Shown: positions 13,301-25,300 of the stretch, piece by piece
How the letters are laid out: every line of letters starts with the position of its first letter
How positions within the stretch are numbered: the first letter of the stretch is position 1
Position numbers and translations under genes: made by a program
NCBI GenBank assembly: GCA_036346355.1
Contig: CM070572.1
Location: 43,437,944 to 43,501,943 of the forward strand
DNA length: 64,000 nucleotides
Source of the DNA: Rhipidocladum racemiflorum
Lineage: Eukaryota; Streptophyta; Magnoliopsida; Poales; Poaceae
Reading direction: 5' to 3'
Notes under the pieces: generated by a model
What the model was told of the DNA's origin: nothing
The model's input: only the letters and a program-made list of their open reading frames with translations
Database searches by the model: none

Positions 13301-16300
13301 CTCCGCCACGGAATGGGAAACTTATCTTTGATCGCCCGGGTGTTGAGCTCGCGGTAGTCAACACGTAACCTCCAAGTCCCATCCGCTTTCTTACGAGTAG
13401 GACGGGTGAAGAGAACGGGAGCGATCGGGGTAATAATACCTTGTCGCAAAGATTGCGCCACATTGTCGCTCGATCTCATCCTTTTGATGGTAGGGATACC
13501 GATAGGGTCGAACGACCACTGTTCAAGATTCTCCCATCAAGGTGATGCGGTGATCACAATGCCTGGCGGAGGTAATCCTTTGGGCTCCTCAAAGATGTCA
13601 TGAAATACCTCCAGGAGACTTGGAATGGCTGTTTGATTCTTCGCGGTTAGGTGCATGGCAGTGGCTTTGGGAATTCGCTGCATGCCCTGGAGGCGAACCA
13701 CCGAACCAAAGATGGCTAAACTCCATAGATAGTCTTTGAAAAATTCCAATTGATGTTGCCGAGAAATCTTGAGCCACCGCACCCCAATATAATATCAAAG
13801 GTAACAATGGGAATGATAAGGAACTGAGCTGTGAAGTGTTGCCCTTGAATCACAAAGTTAGCCGCGACGGTCCCCAAACAAGGCAAGTAGGAGCCACCGG
13901 CCACCCGTACTTGTTGCCGCGGTGTTTGCCACGGTTGTCCGGCCGCCATCTTTGTCTTTGCATACGTGCTTATGACGTTGTGAGTGCTCCCACTATCTAT
14001 GAGCCCCACCAAAGAATGATCCTCGACACACACCTTGAGCCGCATGGTGTTGCCATGTTTTGACCCAAGACTGCAAGCATGGATAGGAAGCTTGGCTGCC
14101 CTCTTCGGCCGGTTCCTCTGGCTCGCCCTCGAGTCTACTACTTCTAAGTGGAACAAGCGCTTGCAACGATGACCGCGAGTATACGCCTCGTCGCAGCTTG
14201 TAGCAAAGACCTTTGCTGCCGCTTCTGGCCGAAAGCCGGGTAGAAATGAGGCGCGAACCGCCAGGGAACCGGCGTGGTCTTTGCCTTGCGCACTAGCGAT
14301 GGGTCCCGGTGGTCCGCTTCCTCCGATCTTTGAACTCCAAAGAAGTGGTGTGCTTCGCTTTGAATAGGGTTGGTGTTCGTCTTTGCGCCATCTTTGTCAG
14401 TGCCGCGACGCCGAGCCTAGCGTGTTGCCCTCGTGGCCGACCGAATAGCGGAAATCCTGCGCCATTGGTTGGCATACCACGGTTGAAGTTTCCGCGATCC
14501 CGCCAAAGGCCTCGAGAGGCCCTCCAAGCCTTCCGCGATCCAAGCCGCCTTTGCGTGCTTCTCGCTTCCGTATGAACGCGATGGCTTCGGAGAGATCTCG
14601 AGGTCTTTCACGCACGGACGTCCATGCCCAAAGCTACCGCGATGTACTCGACGACAAACATGTCGATCCGATCCGTCGTTTCATGTGCGGGCACGAGCCA
14701 ATAGCCTCTGGAATTCTCGCGCATACTCATCCACCGGTCGCTTTGCCTTGAGATTTACTAGATCGCCCAACGGGCCCACCAGAGTGGCGGGTGAATCGCC
14801 GGGCAAAGGCTTCCGAGAAATCTTCCCATGCGATCCATAGTTCTTCCTCAAGCCGCTTGTCCAACACTTCACAGGCCTCCTCAGTAAGATGGAGACCGCG
14901 ATCTCCACATAATCTTCCTCGGGGATGCGATGTACCGGAAGAATCGCTCACAACGCCTTAGCCATCTCAACGGATCATCCTCGACCATCGTAGTCCTAAG
15001 GTCAAATCGTGGTGGACGAGGTGTCCATCTCCGATGTCCCTCTTCCTCCTCACTTGGCCATATTCCGTCGGCTGATGAAAGGCTTCTCGCTTGCTCTACT
15101 GATGGTCACGAAGTGGTGCTCGCCATCTTTCCTAGCCGATACCTCTTTGATGCTAGTCGCGGCGTATGGATGTCCTTCGTGCGTGTTCGGCTCGGTGACG
15201 ATTCCGTTCTTTCCCTTCAATAGCTGCATCATCTCTGTCATCATGTTCTTCATCTCCTTTACTTCAGTCTCTAAGGCCGTAACTCGGTCCTCAACTGGAT
15301 TTGCCATCCTTCCCGAATCGTTTGGCTCTGATACCAAATTGATACGATCCGAAGTTGGATGAGCACGTGTGTAGGCTTGGGTTCCCGGTCGTAGACCGGA
15401 ACGCAAGTTACTCGACGAGGAACTCGTCGTGGTAGCTCGCGCCTTACGTAGTTTGGCTGTTGTCGGAGCCACCGCCTTGGGATTGGTTTGCGACAAAACA
15501 AGCTTGTCTTTTCTCTTATTATTTCTCTGTACTTATACTCGACACAACTCACGCGTATACTTTCCGAGTTCCGATTACAATCGACCACAACGCACGTATA
15601 ACTCTGTAACTAACTCTTATTCCTATCCAACTCCTTGCATGGCTTGCCTTTACGTGCATGGATTCTCCGGTTGGGCGCAAGTGGCGTACGCGGCTCGTCT
15701 TCCTTGGCTCCTTGCGCTGCTTTTGCTTTGTTTTACCCGACAGCTTCTGGCGTGGCCGTGCGTATACCACGATCGTGATACACCTTTCGGTAGTATCAAT
15801 GTGCACAAAAGTAAGTGATTTGCATGTTTCTTGGCTAGGTTAGACTTTGCTTTGAGCACCAAGTCTAAGTCCCTGTTTGGTACGGTTCCAGATTCTAGTA
15901 GAAACGGAAACGGTTACAGATTCTTAGTAGAAACGTTTCAGGTAGAATCAGAATCACTGTCTGGAAACCGTTTGGCTAGCTGTCTGGATTCTGTGAATCG
16001 GGGTGGAACGGGGTTGAGGGCGATTCGGCCCCGGCGTGGAAAAAGAAGAAACATTCCAGATTCTTAGTAGAAACGTTTCAGGTAGAATCAGAATCACTGT
16101 CTGGAAACCGTTTGGCTAGTTGTCTGGATTCTGTGAATCGGGGTGGAACGGGGTTGGGGGCGATTCGGCCCCTGCGTGGAAAAAGAAGAAACGTTCCGGG
16201 GAGAATCGTTCCGAGCTTTAGCCCGTTTGGCCGGGTTTCTCTCAGACTCTAGTAGAAACGGCCCGGTTCGAAGTTGCCAAACGGGGCCTAAATATTTTTT

Positions 16301-19300
16301 TAGTAAAAGTGTGTCAGTCACACCAAGTCTAGTTTGAACAGTACGTTATTTGAGTTAATTCACCACAGTAAGGAGGTTACGGAATTTTTAATTTAAATAA
16401 CAACATTATTATTGTTTCTTATGATGTCAAATTCATGAATAAAGTTGTCTGTGCGAAGTGCTAACTAATATGTGTGAAGTCAAGATCTGCATCTTCCCCA
16501 ATTGGCCTGCCTGTAGACATTATTTTGCATATGCTTTATTACTAGGAATGCATAAATGTACGTTCATCTGACAAGCTCTGGTTTATCTTCAGGTACCTTT
16601 CAGTCAGAACTTCATAAACTGATCTACGCATGCCGGTTGACACGAGCATGTACCGATAATGTCTGCAGTATGGTTTTAAAGCAGTCTGTAACAGTAATGG
16701 AGGTCTGCCATTTTTCTGTACTTAGATGTGAAGTGTCCTAGTATCATGTGATTATTCAATTTGTTGGACCCACTCTCATTTCCCCCCTTACAATTCCTTT
16801 CTTGCGTTGCAGTATGGATACGCCGTCATTGACTTGGAAAAACTTGATCCACAAAATATGGATGATCTTTGTCTTTCACAATTTTTAGCATATGTATTAC
16901 AGGTACATCTTAAATTCAACATAGTTTCTTTCGCTGATTCAGTTCTTGCACCTTTTGAGAAAAAAAGTTTTCTATTAAAGTTTGTAAGTTGTTAGATACC
17001 TTGTGTCCATGGGATATTGATATTCAATTATTTTTCCATCGTAGTTCGTTTCACAAAGGCACAGGCCAATCCGTGGTAGATCTGCTCGATTGCTCATGGA
17101 CTACATCCGAAACATTCCCTGCAAGGTTCTTTCTGCTAAATTATTTCACTGTTGTATTGCAAACTTTTGAAATGTGCATGCTTACATCCTCAATTCTTAG
17201 CATATTTTGTTGCTTAGATTTTTTTCTGTTTAAACCTTTTGACAGTTGTTTGGAAGAGTAATTGACTCGAAAACATCCCCTAGGGACTCATTCTGGATAT
17301 TTTCAAGTGTTATTTATCTACTTATGCTGCTTTTCACTATTAGAAGTATATGTACCTTGTATATATTAGATCTCTGTATATGGTGTTTTATGATTATTTA
17401 CCATGCCTTGTACATGACCATATGTTGGCCATTTGGCCTATGGAATAGAATCAAGTGTTCATTACTTCATTCCAACATGGTATCATAGCACATGGCTCTC
17501 TTCCACCAACCCTAGCCATTGAGCACCACTGTCGCCGTCTCCGTCTCCCCTCTTCTCTCCTTCCCACTTCCTCCCTGCTCGAGCTGCCACCACTGTCTTC
17601 TAGACCGCTGCTGCAGCTCCCCTCCCCGAACTGTGCCATGCTAGATCCCGTCGCTCTACGTAGGATTCTGTCACCCCGAGCTTGATCTGTGTCGCCTCGA
17701 GTTGTGCCGCGTCAGATCCTGCTGCCCTGAGCTGCACCACGTTGGATCCTTATTGCCCTGAGCTCTATCCGCGTCGGAGGAAGGAGGCAGAGGAAGCAGG
17801 AAGGAGATTGCGTCTGAGCTTTGTTAGGAGCCCGCCCAGACCGTCCTCGGGTTATTTAAATGCTCGGTCGTCGTCATCGGATTTGGAGGCTAGCAACGGA
17901 TCGCCAATGGCGCTCACAATGCTAGCACCCAAGCCCAATTGAGGCAACAGTGAGACCATTCGAATAACTCGATAACAATCCCGGTATTCCCTCGGTATGC
18001 GACCCGAAGCTTGCTCAGGATCGCCCCACATACTGGTTTCCATTGCCATATCAACTCAATTTGCATAAAGGGGGGCAACGAACCCAAAACTTCACGACCA
18101 GAAACGCAACCGCGGAAGCACAACAAGACGACCAAAAACCAAAGCACAAAGACAAACCAGACAACCACACATGGCAAGAACTCACAACAACAGATTCTAA
18201 CTCGCAAAACAAACAAAAACAAGATCCTACCTAAACTCGGGATTTCTACAAAATTACGGCATGATGCCTCTAGAAATGAGGACATCCACTTAGCAGACAG
18301 AAGAGCAATTAACTTATCCACACATGACACCACAACAACAACATAGCATAATAATCGACATGGATAGAGCAACATACAAAGCATGATATGAGCACCAAAA
18401 TAAATCAAAGTTCAACGACATAAATAGCCAAGTATCAAAGCCTAGACATGACATAGTTTAAGGCTAACTATACAACAAAAGGAACGCACAACCACCAAAT
18501 TAAACCAAAAGTATGACATCTCCGGAAGTGTCCTGCCCCTGAACACTTTCGGGCGTTGGTATCGTCGAGTTTAGCCTCTATTCGGTGCCCCGCCCAGTCA
18601 CCGAGAGGCAATACGGACAGAACTCACATCCTTCCCCCTCAACTGAAAACCACAAAGCAGAAGCATGAGTACAAAAGGTACTCGCAAGACTTACCCATGG
18701 TCCATATATGACCGACTCGAAAGAATATGCATTAGATGTAGCAAGGAAATAAGCGTAAGGTAAAAGTGCGGAAAAGCTTAACTTTGTTGCATGATTACAT
18801 TATACTACATTCACAAGTTTTATAGCACTTATGGACAGCACCTATTACTAATGTGAAATCTGAAATTAAACATTAAAGAAAAGCAAGTAATCTCATGAAC
18901 AAGTATAACCATCAATGTACCAACTGGCTTCAAGTTTAAGTTGTTACTACGCTGAATGTGCGATGACCAAGCTTGCTCATATTTGAGAGCGTGGCAATTC
19001 GAATCGCTTACTCCCCCCGCAGGGGATCATCAATCACACGACATGAATCCCACGAAGGAACGTCATGTCAACCCTCCTCTAATCCATATTTATTCGTTGA
19101 ACCATCTTCATGCGGTCCGAGCACCTAGCACCCCCTCGAGAGGCCCAAGCCTCGCTTGGCCCTTGAGGGTCGGCCTAAGCCTCGCCCTCAACCACGTCCA
19201 ACTGCTTGAGGGCATGATCCATCGAATAGTATGCCATGAAAGGGTGGCTTACCGTACCATAATCAGGCATGCGATTAACAAAGTGTGCTCGATCAAAGGG

Positions 19301-22300
19301 CAAACAACGGATCGGTCCTCAACCGACACAGACAAAACTACACATTTGAGTCTCCACACTCAAATGATCCAACCCTCTCGCCCGGTCTCAATTTCACATT
19401 TCAGTTCCTACCCAATCCATTGTAGCCCAATAGTGTGAAGTAATATTCTCAAGTGATGGAACCATCCACCACTTGGCCCATACCCGACATCTAAGCAAAC
19501 TAAGCATGGACACAATATAATTACCCATAGACTAGCTCCAAAGGAGGTGTTCAACAAGTTTCAATGAATGTAAGTGCAGCAGATAAGTTCTAATTCCATT
19601 CCCACAATTCGACTTCTAATGCATAACTTAAACATCCAATAAGCAATTCATTCTCCAAAATACAATTATACATAGGGAGGAATATGCTTAGGTGCTTGCC
19701 TTGAGCTTCTGCCGGATTCTCAATCACAATTCGCTCCTCAAACTCACCCTCGGTCACGGTCACGTCAACCTCCGCGGGTTCGTTCTCTACACGGTCACAA
19801 TGTATGAAAATGAGATGTATGCCATGCGCATGAGATGAAACGACAATTGAAAACCCATGAGCCCCAAAAAGAATGCAAACATTCATCAACCAAAAATGAA
19901 GATGCAAATGTTAATACTCCAAATTAGAAGCCAAGCAATATTTTGAAATGTTCTACATTACTCCAACCCAAAATCCTAACCTTTGTAGCAACTTTGAAAT
20001 CTGAAACAACTATACACTCCTCTTTTGGTTTTTAAACCCCAAACTCTGAATTTTTTTCAGGACAGCATGCAATTCAAATGAGCATTTCTATTTATCTATC
20101 AAACCAATTTGAGTGATTCCAGTTTATAATTGAACATGAGAACAATACCTACACATACCTCTACCCCCAATTGAACAACAATTGGATTAATTCACCCAAA
20201 ACCAAACAAAACAATAGCTTTGTCAAACTGCACCCAAACTGTATAGATTCCACCAAAATACTCATAACTTTCACAAGGTTTAACGAAATTGAGTGCTTCC
20301 AAGTTCTAATGAAGCTTAAGAGGCATATCTATAATTTAGCTTTGGCCAAATTTCCAGCCACTACATGTGGAACTCCCAGCTCGGCCACGAACAGGGAGCC
20401 ATTTTCAGTGTCCAAATCGGCAGCAGTTCAGAACAACCAACATTCAGATGAGCATAACCTTTTAATTCCTCCACCAAATTGAGCTCTCCCAGTTTCTAAT
20501 TGAGCATAAGATTACCTATGATTCCCACTACCTCCATTTGGACAACAATTAGTTTAGCTCACCCAAAAACCGAGCAAACTACAGCTCTGCCGAATTGCTC
20601 TCATTTCTAGACAATCAGTAGTAAAACGGGGATATCTTTTGATTGACTTAACCAAATTTCGTCTTCTTGCACTCTAAATGACCGTAAGAGACTCAGCTAC
20701 AACTTATTCCACAGGCGGCTGCGGATATGAAGCTCCTAATTTGCTCAAAAACGCACAAAACCGGAGCTCAGTTCCCAGCTCGAAAATTCAGGGCCATAGG
20801 GTTTGGAGATTTTGGGGGAAAACTGCAGCTAGGGTTAGATTCATGTTCTGAATTTTCGAGCTGGCACTTGAGCTACTGTTTCGTGCATGTTTGAGCTAGC
20901 TAGAGGGGTCATCTGTCCTGCCGCTTGTTGAGGAAGTTGTAGCTGGGTCTCTTACGGTCGTTTAGAGCACAAGAAGTCGAAATTTGGCTAAACCAATGAA
21001 AAGATATCCCCGTTTTACTGCTGACTGTCCAGAAATGGTAGTAATTCGGCAGAGCTGTGGTTTGCTCGTTTTTTGGGTGAGCTAAACTAGTTGTCTAAAT
21101 GGGGGTAGTGGGAATCGTAGGTAAGGTTCCTATGCTCAATTAGAAACTGGGAGAGCTCAATTTGGTGGAGGGATTAAAAAGTTATGTTCATTTGAATAGC
21201 TAGCTGTTCTGAACTTCTGAATATTGGGCGCTGAAAATTTGCTCTCTGTTCCTGGCCGAACTGGGAGTTGTACATGCAACGGATGGATAATTGGCCAAAG
21301 CTAAGTTGTTAATATGCCTCTTAAGCTTCATTAGAACTTGGAAGCACTCAATTTCGTTAAACCTTGTCAAAGTTATGATCGTTTTGGTGAAATCTGTCCA
21401 GAATTTGTGCATTTGTGCGGAATACTGTTCTTTTATGTTTTTGGGCAAGTTAAAGCAATGGGTATTCAATTGGGAGTAGAAGTATGAGTAGGTATTGTCC
21501 TTATGTTTAATTGTAAACTGGAATTACTCCAATTGGTTAAGTAGATAAATAGATATGCTCATTTGAAGTTCATGCTATTATGAAAATTCAGAGTTTGTGG
21601 TTAAAGACCAAAAGAGGAGTGTATTGTTGTTTCAGATTTCAAAGTTGCTACAAAGGTTAGGATTTTGGGTTGGAGTAGTGTAGAACATTTCAAAATATTG
21701 CTTGGCTTCTAATTTGGAGTATTAACATTTGTATCTTCATTTTTGGTTGATAAATGTTTGCATTCTTTTTGGGGCTCATGGGTTTTCAATTGTCGTTTTA
21801 TCTCATGCGCATGGCATACATCTCATTTTCATACATTGTGACAGTGTAGAAAACAAACCCGCGGAGGTTGACGTGGCCGTGATCGAGGGTGAGTTTGAGG
21901 AGCGAATTGTGATTGAGAATCCGGCAGAAGCTCAAGGCAAGCACCTAAGCATATTCCTCCCTATGTATAATTGTATTTTGGAGAATGAATTGCTTATTGG
22001 ATGTTTAAATTATGCATTAGAAGTCGAATTGTGGAAATGGAATTAGAACCTATTTGCTGCACTTACATTCATTGAAACTTGTTGAACACCTCCTTTGGAG
22101 CTAGTCTATGGGTAATTATATTGTGTCCATGCTTAGTTTGCTTAGATGTCGGGTATGGGCCAAGTGGTGGATGGTTCCATCACTTGAGAATATTACTTCA
22201 CACTATTGGGCTACAATGGATTGGGTAGGAACTGAAATGTGAAATTGAGACCGGACGAGAGGGTTGGATCATTTGAATGTGGAGACTCAAATGCGTAGTC

Positions 22301-25300
22301 TCGCCTGTGTCGGTTGAGGACCGATCCGTTGTTTGCCCTTTGATCGAGCACACTGTTAATCGCATGCCTGATTATGGTACGGTAAGCCACCCTTTCATGG
22401 CATACTATTCGATGGATCATGCCCTCAAGCGGTTGGACGTGGTTGAGGGCGAGGTTTAGGTCGACCCTCGAGGGCCAAGTGAGGCTTGTGCCGCTCGAGG
22501 GGGTGCTAGGTGTTCGGACCGCATGAAGATGGTTCAACGAATAGGTATGGATGGGAGGAGGGTTGACACGAGATTCCTTCGTGGGATTCATGTCGTGTGA
22601 TTGATGATCCCCTGCATGGTGAGTAAGCGATTCGAATTGCCGCGCTCTCGGATATGAGCAAGCTTGGTCATCGCACATTCAGCGTAGTAACAACTTGAAC
22701 TTGAAGCCAGTTGGTACATTAATGGTTATACTTGTTCATGAGATTACTTGCTTTTATTTAATGTTTAATTTCAGATTTCACACTAGTAATAGGTGCTGTC
22801 CATAAGTGCTATAAAACTTATGAATGGAGTAGTAGAATGTAATCATGCAATAAAGTTAAGCTTTTCCGCACTTTTACCTTACGCTTATTTCCTTGCTACA
22901 TCTAATGCATATTCTTTCGAGTCGGTCATATGGACCATGGGTAAGTCTTGCGAGTACCTTTTGTACACATGCTTCTGCTTTGTGGTTTTTAGGTGAGGGC
23001 GAAGAAGGTTGTGAGTTCTCGTCAGATTGCCTCTCGGTGGCAGGCACCGAATGAGGCTAAGCTCGACGATATTAACGTCCTAAGTGTTCAAGACACTTCC
23101 GGAGACGTCATACTTTTGGTTTAATTTGATGGTTGTGCGTTCCTTTTGTTGTATAGTTAGTCTTAAACTATGTCATGTCTAGGCTTGAATACTTGGCTTG
23201 CCTCTCGGTGACCGGGCGGGGCACCGAATAGAGGCTAAGCTCGACGATACCAACGTCCGGAAGTGTTCAGGGGCAGCACACTTCCGGAGACGTCATACTT
23301 TTGGTTTAATTTGATGGTTGTGCGTTCCTTTTGTTGTATAGTTAGCCTTAAACTATGTCATGTCTAGGCTTGAATACTTGGCTATTTCTGTCGTTGTATT
23401 TTGATGTATTTTGGTGCTCATATCATGTCTCGTATGTTGCTTCTATCCTTGTCGATTATTGTGCTATGTTGTTGTGGTGTCGTGTGGATAAGTTAATTGT
23501 TCTTCTGTCTGCTGAGTGGATGTCCTTATTTCTAGAGGTATTATGCTGAAATTTTGTAGAAATCCTGAGTTTAGGTAGGATCTTCTTTTTGTCTGTTTTG
23601 CGAGTTAGAATCTGTTGTTGTGAGTCCTTGCCATGTGTGGTTGTCTGGTTTGTCTTTGTGCTTTGGTTTTTAGTCGTTTTGTTGTAATTCCGCGGTTGCG
23701 TTTCCCCCTTTATGCAAATTGAGTTGATATGGCAATGGAAACCGGTATGCGTGGTGATTCTGGGCGAGCTTCGGGCCGTATACCGGGGGAATACCGGGAT
23801 TGTTATCGAGTTATTCGAATGGTCTTACAGTTGTGTCAATTGGGCTTGTGTGCTAGCATTGCGAGCGCCATCGGTGATCCCTTGCTAGCCTCCAAATCCG
23901 ATGAGGGCGACCGAGCATTCAAATAACCCGAGGACGGTCTGGGCGGGCTCAATGGGACGAACTTCCAGGAGTGGCCTATGCACCCGCGGATCTGTCTTAG
24001 CAGCCAACGCCTTTGGAGTCACCTTACTAGCAAGCGGCCTTGTCCACCTCTTCCTGCTCCGTCGATTGGTCCTCTTGTTGGTGTGGTGGGTGCCGCCTCG
24101 GATCTTAATGCTGTTGTTGCGTTTGAGGATGCTGTGGAGACGTACCAGTTTGACCTTCATGTCTTTGAGAGGTGGCATGCCATCCTGATTGGGAGCATGT
24201 CTGTCGACATCTCTATGGACTTCGCCAAGCTCCCGTCGTCACACTTGATGTAGGAGCGTGTCCGGCACATTGTTAATCGAGCAATGATGCCCTCTAACAC
24301 TAGGCACACTCTCTACAGCAGCTTGATGCCATTGTTGATGACTTCTATCAGCAGATCACTGGAGTGTGGTGCAAGTTGGGCTCGTTGGGACCAGATGTTT
24401 GTTGGACCTGTTCTTGCTGTGAGCTAACTCATGCTCACTAGGAGACTCACCATTTCTACGACTTCATGATGCGCCTTCGACCAGAGTTTGAGCTAGTTCA
24501 TGCTCACCCACTGCGTTTGTCTCTGGTGGAGGCACTCACTTTTGTTCTTTTCGAGGAGAATTGTCTTTATGGCACGACTCAGTGGCCCTCTTCTATTGTC
24601 TTGGCTGCCCATACACCTATTGCTCCTATGGCTCCTGTGGCGGCAGCTTCAACACGTGCTCCTTCAGCACCAGTGGCTGCGGTAGGTGCCTCCTCTACTG
24701 GCCTTCACTACACATGTGTCAGCGTGATGGCCAAACTTACCAGCTATGCTATTGCAGGAAGCGGAGCTAGGACGGCAGATGTGGCCATCCACACCGTGGA
24801 TCCGCTCAGTAAGGAGTTGCTAGTGCTCCGCGCCAGCCAGACACTGCTCAGTAGTTGGTCTCTCTCCTTTAGGGTCTGGTCGTTAGCCCTACCTTCGGGT
24901 GCTATCAGTCTTGCTACTCAGTCTCCCACTTCAAGTATATCATTTGCTTAGATTTTGGACTTTTGTGCTTCCACTCATCTCACTTCTTTGGGTCCTTCCA
25001 TTCTACCTGTTTATATGTAGATTGCAGATGGTATCTCTCTTGCTGTTACGAGGCACTCGTTCTACTCCTAGCTTCGTGTTCCAGTAGTTTCTCATGTTCC
25101 CAATATTGCTATGTAGCTTATGTCTGCTGGTTAGATTACTCATCATGATTGTTGCACTGTTCTTGAGCTTGACTCGTGTTGTGTTCAGGACCGCCGCACA
25201 GGGACTGGTTGGTACTGGCCGGTGCTGCCTTGATTTTTGTTGTCTCTAGGAGCTCGATTAGCTTCATTTTCTTCCACTTCCGCTACCTCCCTCGGCTAGT

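Larger units (their letters stand above)
10331..15798 (-). mobile_element. Ty3/Gypsy chromovirus B, minus strand, coding-dead
   Basis: 5.47-kb element in TilS intron 6, opposite to the gene. LTRs are 10331-10776 and 15340-15798 with ends TGATAC...GTATCA; target duplication ATGTG at 10326-10330 and 15799-15803. Reading on the minus strand gives gag, protease, RT, RNase H, integrase and a chromodomain. Frames are broken throughout. Its antisense orientation means its LTR poly(A) signals do not face TilS transcription. Confidence 0.92.

Noticed and set aside
18956..19438. 160-codon plus-strand frame in the left palindrome arm with a 155-codon partner at 22211-22678
   Set aside because: Mirrored only because the arms are copies; no recognisable domain, and the partner differs in length and has no start context.
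24466..24951. 161-codon open frame with Ala-Pro repeats
   Set aside because: It is a decayed part of the Copia gag/linker region (continuing LRPEFE sequence) and not a host gene.
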